Position numbers and translations under genes: made by a program
Notes under the pieces: generated by a model
Database searches by the model: none
Seen by the model: only the letters and a program-made list of their open reading frames with translations
What the model was told of the DNA's origin: nothing
Assembly (NCBI RefSeq): GCF_000389965.1
Contig: NC_021191.1
Location: forward strand, 8,681,501 to 8,745,500
Length of the DNA stretch: 64,000 bases
DNA from: Actinoplanes sp. N902-109
GTDB taxonomy: Bacteria; Actinomycetota; Actinomycetes; Mycobacteriales; Micromonosporaceae
Reading direction: 5' to 3'
Shown here: positions 24,033 through 32,801 of the stretch, piece by piece
Layout: each line of letters opens with the position of its first letter
Position numbering within the stretch: the first letter of the stretch is position 1

Positions 24033-26075
24033 GTGAAGAACCGCAACCTCAGCAAGTTCGCCGTACCCCTCGGGGTGATCGGCATCATCGTCATGATGGT
24101 CGTGCCACTGCCGACCTTCCTTCTCGACCTGCTGATCGCACTCAACATCACTGTCGCCTTGATGGTGCTGCTGACCTCGATGTTCGTGCAGCGGCCCCTG
24201 GACTTCTCGGTCTTCCCCGCCCTGCTGCTGGTGCTGACACTGTTCCGGCTGGCGCTCAACATCAGCGCGACCCGGCTGGTGCTGCGCGACGGTGACGCGG
24301 GCAAGGTGATCCACGCCTTCGGCGACTTCGTCGTCGGTGGCTCGCTGGTCATCGGTCTGGTGATCTTCCTGATCCTGATCATCGTGCAGATGGTCGTGGT
24401 CACCAAGGGTGCCGAGCGCGTCGCCGAGGTCGGTGCCCGGTTCACCCTCGACGCCATGCCGGGCAAGCAGATGGCGATCGACGCCGACCTCAACGCCGGG
24501 CTGATCGACGAGGCCGAGGCGAAGAAGCGCCGCGCGGAGGTCGCCGCGGAGGCCGACTTCTACGGCGCGATGGACGGTGGCTCCAAGTTCGTCAAGGGCG
24601 ACGCGATCGCGGCCATCATCATCACGGTCATCAACCTGGTCGGTGGCTTCGCGGTCGGCATGCTCCAGCAGGGCCTGTCCCCGGCGGACTCGATGAACCA
24701 GTACAGCCTGCTGACCGTCGGCGACGGCCTGGTCTCGCAGATCCCCGCGCTGCTGCTGTCGGTCTCCACCGGTCTGATCACCACGCGCTCGGCCACCTCC
24801 GGCGACATGGGCAGCAGCGTCACCGCCCAGCTCGGCCAGAACAAGCTGGCCCTGCGGATCGCCGGTGGCGCCGCGCTCGGCCTGTGCGTCATCCCCGGGC
24901 TGCCCAAGGTGCCGTTCCTGGTGATCGGCGCGGCCGTGCTGATCATCGCCCAGCGGATCAAGGACCCGGTGCCCGAGGACCTCGCCGCGGCCGTGCCCGA
25001 GATCGAGCGGCCCGCCCCGGACTCCCCGGAGCAGCTGCTCGGCGAGATGCGGGTCGACCCGCTGGAGCTCGCGCTCTCCCCGGACCTGGTCGACCTGGTC
25101 GACACCAACGGCGGGGACCTGCTCGACCGGGTCCGCGCGCTGCGCCGCAAGATGGCCCTCGAACTGGGCATCGTCATGCCGCCCGTGCGCACCCGGGACG
25201 ATCTGGACCTGCCGCTCTCCTCGTACGCGATCCGCATCTCCGGGGTGGACGCCGGCACCGGCCAGGCACCCCCGGGCACCGTCCTCGCCATCGGCGACGG
25301 CCTGCAGGCCCTGCCCGGGCGCGCGGGCGTGGAGCCGGTGTTCGGCCTGGCCGGCAAGTGGGTCCCGGCGGAACTGCACTACCAGGCGGAGCTGTCCGGC
25401 GCGACGGTCGTCGACCGGGCCTCGGTGATCATCACCCACCTGGCCGAGATCGTCCGGACCAACGCCAGCCGGCTGCTCGGCCGCGAGGACGTGCGCTCGC
25501 TGACCGACATGGTCAAGCGCACCCACCCGGTGGTGGTCGAGGAGCTCACCCCGAGCCTGCTCAGCCTCGGCCAGATCCAGCGGGTGCTGCAGGCCCTGCT
25601 CGACGAGGGTGTGCCGATCCGCGACCTGGTGCGCATCTTCGAGGCGCTGTCGCTGCGGGCCAAGGTCTCGGTCGACCACGACGGGCTGGTCGAGGCGGCC
25701 CGGGCCGCGCTGGGCCCGGCCATCGCCGCCCAGTACACCAGCCAGGGCCGGCTCACCGTGATCACCCTCGACCCGATGCTGGAGCAGCAGCTGCTCGAGT
25801 CGCTGCGGCCCAGCGAGACCGGCGCGTTCATGGCGATCGACGGCATGCGCGCCGAGGCGATCGTCAGCGAGGCGGGCCGGCTCGTCGAGGCCGCCGAGCA
25901 GTCCGGGATCTCCCCGGTGCTGGCCTGCTCCCCGCAGCTGCGGCTGCCACTCATGCGTCTCCTGCGCGCCGGCTCACGCCGCGTGCAGGTGCTGTCCTAC
26001 TCAGAGATCTCTGGTTCCACCGCACAGATAGAAACCATGGGGGTGGTGAACGGTGCCTACGCGGGTGCTGCTTGA
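24033..26075 (+). CDS. flhA: Flagellar export gate protein FlhA
   Basis: FlhA forms the nonameric ring that couples proton flow to export and docks chaperone-substrate complexes. The 680-residue protein has an N-terminal membrane half with the FHIPEP signature (LLVLTLFRLALNISATRLVL, then KGAERVAEVGARFTLDAMPGKQMAIDADLNAG) and a C-terminal cytoplasmic domain from about residue 335. The GTG start follows GGAAGGGGGGCC closely. A 69-base upstream gap holds a CTCA (24 bases before GGGCC) but no convincing GCCGA box. The end overlaps the next gene by 23 bases. Confidence 0.97.
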   Translation: MKNRNLSKFAVPLGVIGIIVMMVVPLPTFLLDLLIALNITVALMVLLTSMFVQRPLDFSVFPALLLVLTLFRLALNISATRLVLRDGDAGKVIHAFGDFVVGGSLVIGLVIFLILIIVQMVVVTKGAERVAEVGARFTLDAMPGKQMAIDADLNAGLIDEAEAKKRRAEVAAEADFYGAMDGGSKFVKGDAIAAIIITVINLVGGFAVGMLQQGLSPADSMNQYSLLTVGDGLVSQIPALLLSVSTGLITTRSATSGDMGSSVTAQLGQNKLALRIAGGAALGLCVIPGLPKVPFLVIGAAVLIIAQRIKDPVPEDLAAAVPEIERPAPDSPEQLLGEMRVDPLELALSPDLVDLVDTNGGDLLDRVRALRRKMALELGIVMPPVRTRDDLDLPLSSYAIRISGVDAGTGQAPPGTVLAIGDGLQALPGRAGVEPVFGLAGKWVPAELHYQAELSGATVVDRASVIITHLAEIVRTNASRLLGREDVRSLTDMVKRTHPVVVEELTPSLLSLGQIQRVLQALLDEGVPIRDLVRIFEALSLRAKVSVDHDGLVEAARAALGPAIAAQYTSQGRLTVITLDPMLEQQLLESLRPSETGAFMAIDGMRAEAIVSEAGRLVEAAEQSGISPVLACSPQLRLPLMRLLRAGSRRVQVLSYSEISGSTAQIETMGVVNGAYAGAA

Positions 26076-27627
26076 GGGTCCGGCCATCGAGCCGTTGCTG
26101 GCGCAGGTGCGCGACGAGTACGGCTCCTCGGTACGGATCATCTCGGCGGACAAGGTCCGCACCGGTGGCTTCGGCGGGTTCTTCGCCAAGCAACACTACG
26201 AGCTGTCCGTGGAGGTCCCGGACCCGGACGAGCGCGACACCGCGCCACCCCGGCGGGCCGTTCCGGCCGCGGCTGCCGACGACGGACCACAGTCGCTGGA
26301 GCAACTGCTGGCCCGGGCCGAGTCGCGCGACCACATCGCGCCGGACGACGGGCCCGGCGGGGTGGAGCGGGCCATGGGTCGCGGCGCCGGGATGGGTGAC
26401 ACGGCAGCCGCCGTGGGCAGCCATCCCTTCGCCGCCGGTGCGCCCGCCAACGCCCGGGGGCTGTCGGCCGACCCGCAGTCGGCCTTCGCCGAACTGATGG
26501 CCAACCTGGACAAGGCCGAGGCGATGAACCGGCCCGGTCCGCGCCCGGCGCCGGCGGACGAGCCCGAGCAGCCGGAGAGCCCGGCGGTGCGACCGTTCCG
26601 GCCCGCCCAGGCCACCGGGTCGCCGGTGAACGGCGGCACCAACGGGGGTGTCCGGCCGCTGCCGCCCGTACCGTCGCTCGCGGAGCTGATGGGCGGTCTG
26701 GGGGTGGACGACCATCCGGCCGCACCGGTGAACTCCGCGGCGAACCGCGCCGCGCAGAACCCGGCGCCACCACGCACCGCGGCCGCGGCGTACGGACTGG
26801 CTCCGACCTCACCGGCACCGACCAGCCTGGCCGAGACGCTCGGGGGTCTCGGGCTGGGCCCGGTCTCCGCGGTGCCCGCCACCACCATGCCGCGCCGGCA
26901 TCCGCAGGCCCAGCCGCACCAGCCGATGCGCTACGACTCGGTGCAGCAGAACCTGCTGAAAGTCGGCATGCCGGAGGACATGGTTGCGGAGATCACCGGC
27001 GGGGACACCTATGCCGGCGTGCTGGGCGTGCTGGCTGCCCGGCCCTCGGCACCGGGCGTGCCCGACGCCCCCGGCGAGATCCTGGTGCTGGCCGGCGACT
27101 TCGACCACGCCATCCCGATCGGCAAGAAGCTCTGCGAGCAGGCTGGCATCGACCAGGCCCACCTGTTGATGGGCGGCCCCAGCGCGGCGGGCACCGGCAT
27201 CCACTCCTCGCGCATCCTCGGCGACCCGGAGACGGCCAGGACCAAGGCGGAGAAGCTGCACAGCGCGGATCACGCCTGGATCGTGGTGGTGGACGCGACG
27301 GTCGGGCGCACCGACCCGATCTGGGTCAGCGACATGTGCGAGTCGATCGGCGCCACCGCGGTGTGGGCGGTCGTGGACGCCACCCGCAAGACCTCCGACA
27401 CCGCCCGGCACCTGCGCGCGCTGGGCAATGACGTGGAGGCCCTGGTCGTGCACAACGTCGACATCACCGCCGACCCGGCCACCGTGCTCGGGCTGGACCT
27501 GCCGATCGTGTCGCTGGACGGCAAGCCGGCCACGCCGCACTCCTGGGCCGCGATGCTGTGCGCCCGGATCGCGGCGGATGTCGTACCCATGGCCGCCCTG
27601 CCGCGCCGGCCGGCCCGCCGGAGCTGA
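26053..27627 (+). CDS. FlhF-like protein with a degenerate GTPase domain
   Basis: FlhF is an SRP-type GTPase that places flagella. The position after flhA and the first 55 residues (PAIEPLLAQVRDEYGSSVRIISADKVRTGGFGGFFAKQHYELSVEV) fit FlhF: a helix, the VRIIS strand, then a Gly-rich turn. A Pro/Ala-rich linker of about 240 residues follows. The C-terminal part (about 300-524) has the strand order of an NG domain, but where GxxGxGKTTT is expected it reads VLAGDFDHAIPIGKKL, so no P-loop is present. TARTKAEKL and VVDATRK-like segments recall later motifs. It probably does not hydrolyse GTP. Function is inferred. Confidence 0.7.
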   Translation: MPTRVLLEGPAIEPLLAQVRDEYGSSVRIISADKVRTGGFGGFFAKQHYELSVEVPDPDERDTAPPRRAVPAAAADDGPQSLEQLLARAESRDHIAPDDGPGGVERAMGRGAGMGDTAAAVGSHPFAAGAPANARGLSADPQSAFAELMANLDKAEAMNRPGPRPAPADEPEQPESPAVRPFRPAQATGSPVNGGTNGGVRPLPPVPSLAELMGGLGVDDHPAAPVNSAANRAAQNPAPPRTAAAAYGLAPTSPAPTSLAETLGGLGLGPVSAVPATTMPRRHPQAQPHQPMRYDSVQQNLLKVGMPEDMVAEITGGDTYAGVLGVLAARPSAPGVPDAPGEILVLAGDFDHAIPIGKKLCEQAGIDQAHLLMGGPSAAGTGIHSSRILGDPETARTKAEKLHSADHAWIVVVDATVGRTDPIWVSDMCESIGATAVWAVVDATRKTSDTARHLRALGNDVEALVVHNVDITADPATVLGLDLPIVSLDGKPATPHSWAAMLCARIAADVVPMAALPRRPARRS

Positions 27628-27629
27628 CC

Positions 27630-27866
27630 GTGATCCGGCCCTCCGTCCTGCTGTTCGCGCTGCTGATCACCGCGCCCGCGCTGTACCGCTACGTGCTCGA
27701 CGAGATCGACATCGGTCAGGTGCTGATCCGGTTTCTGATCGCCGTGCCGGTGGCTGCGGTGTTGCTCGCCGGGCTGCGCTTCGTCACCGCGGGATATGGC
27801 AGGACGGAGGAGCCGGGCACCCGGGTGACGCCCACCCCGGACTCCTCGGGGCCCGACACGCCTTGA
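27630..27866 (+). CDS. Small membrane protein, function unknown
   Basis: This 78-residue protein has two hydrophobic helices: about residues 4-20 (SVLLFALLITAPALY) and 28-52 (VLIRFLIAVPVAAVLLAGLRFV). They are separated by an acidic turn, and the tail is polar with Thr, Pro and Ser. The GTG at 27630 is two bases after the FlhF-like stop with GGAG upstream, so it is the last gene of the flagellar run. I do not recognise a family. Its placement suggests a link to flagella, but nothing in the sequence proves it. Confidence 0.75.
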   Translation: MIRPSVLLFALLITAPALYRYVLDEIDIGQVLIRFLIAVPVAAVLLAGLRFVTAGYGRTEEPGTRVTPTPDSSGPDTP

Positions 27867-27938
27867 TGGTTCGGGAGTAATTTCCGTTTCGTGGCTTATG
27901 TTACCTCCGGTCAGCGACTGCCTACCCGGAGGTGACCG

Positions 27939-28979
27939 GTGCCCAGCGACCGCCCGATCATCGTCGTCGGTTGCCCCCGCTCGGGCACCACGATGCTTCA
28001 GCTCATGCTGCACGCCCACCCCCGCATCGCGATCCCGCCGGAAACCCGGTTCGTGCTGGCGGCCTATCGCGAGCGGCGCGACTTCGGCGACCTGCGCGAG
28101 CCGGCCAACCGCGAGGCCCTGGCCCGGCGGATCGCCGACCGGCGCGAAACCCGCTTCTGCGACCTCGGCCTCGACCGCGACGCCGCGGTGGCCCGGATGA
28201 CCGCCGCGGACGGCACGCTCGGCTCGGTGCTCGGCACGGTCTTCCAGATGTACGCCGAACGGTTCGGCAAGCCGCGCTGGGGCGACAAGCGACCGGCCTA
28301 CCTGCACAACATCGACCTGCTGCTGCGGCTCTTCCCGGACGCCCAGTTCGTCAACATCGTCCGCGACGGGCGCGACTGCGTGGCCTCGCTCAAGGAGATG
28401 TCCTGGCACCGCAAGGACATCTACGCCACCGTGGCCGCCTGGGCCCGCGCGGTCGACGACGCCCGCCGCGCCGCCCGCAGGCTCGGCCCGGCGCAGTGGT
28501 TCGAGTTCCGCTACGAAGACCTGGTCGCCGACCCGCACGGCAAGCTCACCGAGCTGTGCGGCTATCTCGGCGAGGACTACGACCCGGCGATGGCGGAACC
28601 CTCAGCCGTCGCGGAGGTCGCGGTGCCGTCGTTCAAGACGTGGCATTCCCGTACGCACACCCCGGTCACCAGCGAGCGCGTGCGCAGCTGGCAGACCCGG
28701 CTGACCACGGAGGAGATCGCCCTCTGCGAAGCGGCCCTCGGCAGCCGGCTGGTCGCCAACGGCTACGAGCTGTCCGGCACCTCCCGGCCGGCCCCGGCGC
28801 AACTCCTCCGCTACGGCTGGACGGCCGCCCCGCAACGCCTCGAACCGGCCCGCCGTACCCTCAGCCGGGCCGCCAGCCGCCTGCGCCGCGACCAGGACCT
28901 GGCCCACCCGCCCACCACGGTCGTCTCGCCCCGCCGCTCCACCGACGCCAGCGGCCGCGTCGACGCCGGCCCACGCTGA
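27939..28979 (+). CDS. Sulfotransferase-family protein
   Basis: The protein (346 residues) starts with a PAPS-binding motif, VGCPRSGTTMLQLMLHAHP (the P-loop-like 5'-PSB, PRSGTT), near residue 10. The 3'-phosphate-binding segment FVNIVRDGRDCVASL lies near residues 130-145. These are the two hallmarks of PAPS-dependent sulfotransferases, which move sulfate to carbohydrate, lipid or protein hydroxyls. The acceptor cannot be inferred. No signal peptide is seen. The GTG has GGAGGTGACC upstream. It lies between the flagellar and chemotaxis clusters and ends convergently with the chemotaxis operon. Confidence 0.85.
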   Translation: MPSDRPIIVVGCPRSGTTMLQLMLHAHPRIAIPPETRFVLAAYRERRDFGDLREPANREALARRIADRRETRFCDLGLDRDAAVARMTAADGTLGSVLGTVFQMYAERFGKPRWGDKRPAYLHNIDLLLRLFPDAQFVNIVRDGRDCVASLKEMSWHRKDIYATVAAWARAVDDARRAARRLGPAQWFEFRYEDLVADPHGKLTELCGYLGEDYDPAMAEPSAVAEVAVPSFKTWHSRTHTPVTSERVRSWQTRLTTEEIALCEAALGSRLVANGYELSGTSRPAPAQLLRYGWTAAPQRLEPARRTLSRAASRLRRDQDLAHPPTTVVSPRRSTDASGRVDAGPR

Positions 28980-29013
28980 CGGCGAACTCAGCACTCCGTG
29001 GGGTGCAGAACGA

Positions 29014-29047
29014 GGGCCGGGCAGCCGCCGCAGCCACTCCCCGGCCC
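29014..29047. terminator. Stem-loop between convergent sulfotransferase and chemotaxis operon ends
   Basis: GGGCCGGG at 29014-29021 pairs exactly with CCCGGCCC at 29040-29047 around an 18-base GC-rich loop. There is only a short T run on either side. It lies in the 76-base gap between two converging 3' ends and probably serves both. Confidence 0.5.
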
Positions 29048-29055
29048 TTCACGGG

Positions 29056-29541
29056 TCACACCAAAGACAGCGAGAACTTCCCCTTGCCGTAGCGGGCCAC
29101 CTCGATCGTCAGGTCCAGGCGCTTGCCCAGGGCCAGCAGGTGGGCGCGGGCGTCGTTGGGCAACGACTGGCCCGGGGTGATCACCTGGTAGAGCTTGATG
29201 TGCGGGGCGCCCTCACGGTTGAGCAGGCTGGTCAGGACGTTGCACAGCTCGAAGACGTTCTCCGCCAGGTTGGGGAACAGGGTCTTCTCGTCGATGCTGT
29301 CCTCGGCTGCGCCGGCGGGCAGCAGACCCAGGGCGGCCCCCGCGTTGGCCGCCAGCGGCAGGGTCATGCCCAGCACCGCGTAGAGCTGCTGGGACGTGTC
29401 CGTGTAGAGGGCGAACACGCCGGTCGGCAGGTCGTCCGCGGTCATGGGATCGCCCGGGGCGACATTGACGTCCCTGCCCAGGAGGTCCTCGAAGAGGTTG
29501 CGGACGGTCAGGGCGACGGGGATAACCGAGGTGTCAGACAT
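29056..29541 (-). CDS. Chemotaxis-operon protein with a CheX-like ExxN element
   Basis: This is the last gene of the che operon, 161 residues. I cannot name it with certainty. The central segment FPNLAENVFELCNVLTSLLN contains Glu-x-x-Asn (ELCN) in a helix, like the catalytic element of CheC/CheX phosphatases. About 20 residues later comes a Pro (ITPGQSLP), as in that family. Overall length and alternating strands also match CheX. It probably binds or dephosphorylates a CheY protein, but it could be an inactive relative. The start is seven bases after the preceding cheY stop. Confidence 0.7.
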   Translation of the reverse strand: MSDTSVIPVALTVRNLFEDLLGRDVNVAPGDPMTADDLPTGVFALYTDTSQQLYAVLGMTLPLAANAGAALGLLPAGAAEDSIDEKTLFPNLAENVFELCNVLTSLLNREGAPHIKLYQVITPGQSLPNDARAHLLALGKRLDLTIEVARYGKGKFSLSLV

Positions 29542-29548
29542 AGCTATA

Positions 29549-29911
29549 TCATCCCAAAATAGGAGAGAAGACCTCGTCGAATTGCTCTGCTGTGAATGGC
29601 TTGACGATGAAGAAGGCCGAGCCGGCGCTCTCGGCGGCGCTCTTCATCTCATCGGTGCACTCCGAGGTGACGAAGCCGAACTTGACCTGGTTGCCCTCGG
29701 CGCGCAGCTTGCGCAGCACCTCGATGCCGGTCATCTCCGGCATGTTCCAGTCGGAGATGACCAGATCCGGCTGCTCCGACTGGGCCTTGTCGTGGGCCTC
29801 CTGGCCGTCGGCCGCCTCGACCAGGTCGTGCCCGTCGAAGCCGGCCTGGCGCAGCGTCCGCGTCACGATCTGCCGCATCACCCGGCTGTCATCCGCGATC
29901 AGGATCTTCAT
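29549..29911 (-). CDS. cheY: CheY-type single-domain response regulator (second copy)
   Basis: A stand-alone receiver domain of 120 residues. The acidic pair is DD in ILIADDSRVMRQIV, the phosphorylated Asp is in LVISDWNMPEMTG, and the conserved Lys is in FIVKPF. I start at ATG 29911, which puts the receiver motif at the usual distance. A longer open frame upstream is only shadow of the neighbouring gene. Phosphorylated CheY binds FliM. It is one of two cheY genes flanking cheX, overlapping cheX by four bases. The SDWNMPEMTGIEVL pattern is close to the first copy at 30384. Confidence 0.95.
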   Translation of the reverse strand: MKILIADDSRVMRQIVTRTLRQAGFDGHDLVEAADGQEAHDKAQSEQPDLVISDWNMPEMTGIEVLRKLRAEGNQVKFGFVTSECTDEMKSAAESAGSAFFIVKPFTAEQFDEVFSPILG

Positions 29912-30387
29912 GCGGTTTCCCCCTGCTTCACGCTCTGCCACATCGAGATGGAAATCGGCTCGCCGTCCCAGACGCCCCAGAGGCCACTGATCCGCTCGGC
30001 GGCCGGGTAGTACGAGGCCGTGTCGGGTGCCATGACCACAGTCGGGAGCGACAAGAAACAACCCGCCGGCAGCATGGCCTTCACGTTGCCGCCGACGATG
30101 TTGGCCAGTTCACCGAGAACGTCGGAGATGTCCTCCTGGCCGACCTCCTCCACCTCCATCGCCAGGAACGCAGCCGCCGCCTTGCGCGCTGCCAGGGTCG
30201 AGGAGGCGTAGACAAGGTGACCGTGCCAGGTGCCGGTGATCGACACCGTCGAGTGCACCTCGGAGGTCTGCTTGTCGTCGCCGGTGGGGATCAGCGGGTT
30301 GACTCCCTCGGGGTCGAGGTAGGAAGCCCAGACCTGTTCCACCATTTCGGCAAGGTCGTCCTCGGTCACCACGGTTTCGACGCTCAT
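29908..30387 (-). CDS. cheX: CheX-like chemotaxis phosphatase
   Basis: CheX removes phosphate from CheY. The 159-residue protein contains the active-site helix DISDVLGELANIVGGNVKAML with Glu-x-x-Asn (ELAN), followed about 20 residues later by the Pro of LSLPTVV. This is the arrangement of CheX/CheC. The N-terminal strand STVSITGTWHGHLVY and a helix of Ala also fit. It overlaps the genes on both sides by four bases. No cheZ or cheD gene is visible, so phosphate removal presumably depends on this and the related protein at 29056. Confidence 0.85.
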   Translation of the reverse strand: MSVETVVTEDDLAEMVEQVWASYLDPEGVNPLIPTGDDKQTSEVHSTVSITGTWHGHLVYASSTLAARKAAAAFLAMEVEEVGQEDISDVLGELANIVGGNVKAMLPAGCFLSLPTVVMAPDTASYYPAAERISGLWGVWDGEPISISMWQSVKQGETA

Positions 30388-30770
30388 GAGTTCGCTCCGG
30401 TCGGTACCAGGCCCAGCAGGGCCAGCTTCTCGATCATCGCCCCTTCGGTGAAAGGCTTGATCACGTATTCATGGGCACCCGCGGCGAGCGCCCGGACGAT
30501 CTGGCTCTGTTCGCTCTCAGTGGTCACCATGACCAGCGTCATCTCCCGCAGCCGCGACTCCGCGCGGACCTTGGTGACGAACTCGAGCCCGTTCATGTTG
30601 GGCATGTTCCAGTCGATGAGGGCCAGCTCGGGCACCTCGGTCATGGTGGCGAGCAGGTCGAGGGCCTCCTGGCCGTCACCCGCCTCCACCGCCTCGAAGT
30701 TCAGCTTGGCGACGATGCGCTTGAGAATCATCCGCATCGCTCGGGAATCGTCGATCACCATGGCGCGCAC
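30384..30770 (-). CDS. cheY: Chemotaxis response regulator CheY
   Basis: The 128-residue receiver domain has the acidic pair in MVIDDSRAMRMIL, the phosphoacceptor Asp in LALIDWNMPNMNG, the Thr in LVMVTTESE, and the Lys in YVIKPFTEG. Phosphorylated by CheA, it would diffuse to FliM to change rotation. It is six bases downstream of cheR and overlaps cheX by four bases. The two CheY copies differ enough to have separate roles, one possibly a phosphate sink. Confidence 0.95.
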   Translation of the reverse strand: MRAMVIDDSRAMRMILKRIVAKLNFEAVEAGDGQEALDLLATMTEVPELALIDWNMPNMNGLEFVTKVRAESRLREMTLVMVTTESEQSQIVRALAAGAHEYVIKPFTEGAMIEKLALLGLVPTGANS

Positions 30771-30776
30771 CGCAGC

Positions 30777-31622
30777 TCACCCCTTCCTGACGGCACCGGC
30801 TGGCACCGCACTTCGGACCCGGTAGGCAGAGGTCCGGCCGGCCGCCACCCGTTCGTAGTTGTCATCGATACCGATCGTCGTCTCGGCCGCGCCGAGGAAC
30901 AGCCAGCCGTCCGGACGCAGCAGGCGGGCCACGTTGCGCAGCACCGACTTCTTCGTCGCGACGTCGAAGTAGATGAGCACGTTGCGCAGGAAGATCACGT
31001 CGAACGGCGGCATGGCCGGCAGCGGCGCGGTGAGGTTCATGTGCTTGAACGACACGTTGCGCCGCAGGTGCGGGGCGATCCGCCAGTGCGCACCGGCCCG
31101 CTCGAAGTACTGCACCAGCTGGCTGGCCGGCAGACCCCGGTTGACCTCGACCTGGCTGTACTCGGCCGCCTCGGCCCGCTTGATCATCTCGGTCGAGATG
31201 TCACTGCCCATGATCTCGTACGACCACCCGGTGGGCAGCGCCTCCTGCAGCGTGATGGCCAGGCTGTACGCCTCCTGACCGCTGGAGCTGGCGGCCGACC
31301 AGAGCCGGACCTTGCGGGCCGAACCCCGGCTCTTGATCAGCTCGGGCAGCACCACGTCGGTCAGCGCGGTGAACGGCTCCCGGTCGCGGAACCACGACGT
31401 CTCGTTGGTGGTCAGCGCGTCGATGATCCGGCGCTGGTCGGCCGGGTTGGGCTTGCGCTGGAGGTTGGCCAGGAACTCGGCGACGCCGGCCGCACCCACC
31501 TGCCGGGCCACCGGGATCAGCCGCGCCTCGACCAGGTATTCCTTGCCGGGGGCGAGCACGATCGCCGCCTCCCGCCGGACCAGCGTGGACACGAACTCGA
31601 AGTCCGCCTGCGAGAGGGTCAT
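30777..31622 (-). CDS. cheR: Chemotaxis methyltransferase CheR
   Basis: CheR methylates glutamates on chemoreceptors using SAM, setting adaptation. The 281-residue protein has an N-terminal helical domain (residues 1-75), then the SAM-binding motif KVRLWSAASSSGQEAYSLAI, and DVIFLRNVLIYFDVATK at the conserved C-terminal strand. It overlaps cheB by four bases and is followed by cheY after six. Its substrates, the receptors, must be encoded outside this window. Confidence 0.96.
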   Translation of the reverse strand: MTLSQADFEFVSTLVRREAAIVLAPGKEYLVEARLIPVARQVGAAGVAEFLANLQRKPNPADQRRIIDALTTNETSWFRDREPFTALTDVVLPELIKSRGSARKVRLWSAASSSGQEAYSLAITLQEALPTGWSYEIMGSDISTEMIKRAEAAEYSQVEVNRGLPASQLVQYFERAGAHWRIAPHLRRNVSFKHMNLTAPLPAMPPFDVIFLRNVLIYFDVATKKSVLRNVARLLRPDGWLFLGAAETTIGIDDNYERVAAGRTSAYRVRSAVPAGAVRKG

Positions 31623-32785
31623 CGGGTCACCGCCGTGGCTCGCGGCGCGCGGCCGACCTGTACCCGCTGGATCAGCGCGGCGGCGATCCGATCGAGCGGC
31701 AGCACCTCGTCAGCGAGCCCGGCCCCGACGACAGCGCCGGGCATCCCCCAGACCACCGAGCTCGCCTCGTCCTGCGCCAGGACTTCGGCGCCTGCGTCAC
31801 GCAGCACTTTCGCACCACTCCGTCCGTCGTATCCCATGCCGGTCAGCACCGTCGCGAACACCGAGGCCCCGTAGAGCGACGACACCGAGCGGAACATCAC
31901 GTCCACCGCCGGGCGGCACGAGTTCTCCGGCGGCGCCCCGCTGAGCTGGGTCAGCGTGGCCGTACCCCGGCGCTGCAGCACGAGGTGCTTGTCGCCGGGA
32001 GCGATGTAGACCGTGCCCGCGGTCAGTTCCATGCCGTCGCCGGCCTCGACCACCCGCAGCGGCGTGCTGCGGTCCAGCCGCTCGGCGAACATCCGGGTGA
32101 AGACCGGCGGCATGTGCTGGGTCACCACGATCGGCACCGGCAGCTCGGTGGGCATCGCCTGCAGCACCTTGGTCAGTGCGTCCGGCCCGCCGGTCGACGA
32201 GCCGATCGCCAGGATGTCCACCCGCTGCTGCGGTCCGCCGCGCCGGACCGCCTTGACCGGTGGTGCGGCAGGCCGGCCGGGCGCCTGCTCGCCGGGCCGG
32301 GCGAGCCCGGGACGATGCAGCGGCGGCGGCGCAAGACCGGGCCGGCTGGGTGCCGGGCCCGGCCCGGGGCGACCGGCCGGCGGCCGGCGCCCCGCAAGTG
32401 CATGGATCTTGGGTACGAGCTGCTCCCGCACGGCCGCGATGGACTGCGCGATGCTGCCCACGTTGGACGGCTTCGTGACGTAGTCCGTCGCGCCGGCGGA
32501 CAGCGCCTCCAGGGTGGCGCTGGCGCCGGCCGCGGACAGCGTGCTGAACATGATGACCGGCGTCCGGTGGCGTTTGCGCAGCTCCCGTACCGCCTGGATG
32601 CCGTCCATCTGGGGCATCTCGATGTCCATCGTGATGACGTCCGGCCGCAACGAGTCGATCTTCGCCTGGGCCAGGAGGCCGTTCGATGCGGTGCCGACAA
32701 CCTCGATGTCCGGCATGCCACCGAGCGAGTCGACGATGAGCCGGCGCACCACCACGGAGTCGTCCACGACGAGCACTTTGATCAC
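31619..32785 (-). CDS. cheB: Chemotaxis methylesterase CheB
   Basis: CheB removes receptor methyl groups when its receiver domain is phosphorylated. The 388-residue protein has a receiver (DD in VLVVDDSVVVRRL, Asp in VITMDIEMPQMDG, Lys in YVTKPS) and, after a Pro/Gly/Arg-rich linker of about 65 residues, the esterase domain with catalytic Ser in AIGSSTGGP, His in VVTQHMPP, and Asp in TGMGYDG. The long disordered linker (about 130-195) is unusual. The start is sixteen bases after the 290-residue gene. Confidence 0.97.
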   Translation of the reverse strand: MIKVLVVDDSVVVRRLIVDSLGGMPDIEVVGTASNGLLAQAKIDSLRPDVITMDIEMPQMDGIQAVRELRKRHRTPVIMFSTLSAAGASATLEALSAGATDYVTKPSNVGSIAQSIAAVREQLVPKIHALAGRRPPAGRPGPGPAPSRPGLAPPPLHRPGLARPGEQAPGRPAAPPVKAVRRGGPQQRVDILAIGSSTGGPDALTKVLQAMPTELPVPIVVTQHMPPVFTRMFAERLDRSTPLRVVEAGDGMELTAGTVYIAPGDKHLVLQRRGTATLTQLSGAPPENSCRPAVDVMFRSVSSLYGASVFATVLTGMGYDGRSGAKVLRDAGAEVLAQDEASSVVWGMPGAVVGAGLADEVLPLDRIAAALIQRVQVGRAPRATAVTR

Positions 32786-32801
32786 CGCTGACCTCCGTCC
32801 T

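Noticed and set aside
23028..25679. 883-codon minus-strand frame opposite flhB and flhA
   Set aside because: Same reason: it is the codon-complement shadow of two conserved genes, with a His/Asp/Arg-rich nonsense composition.
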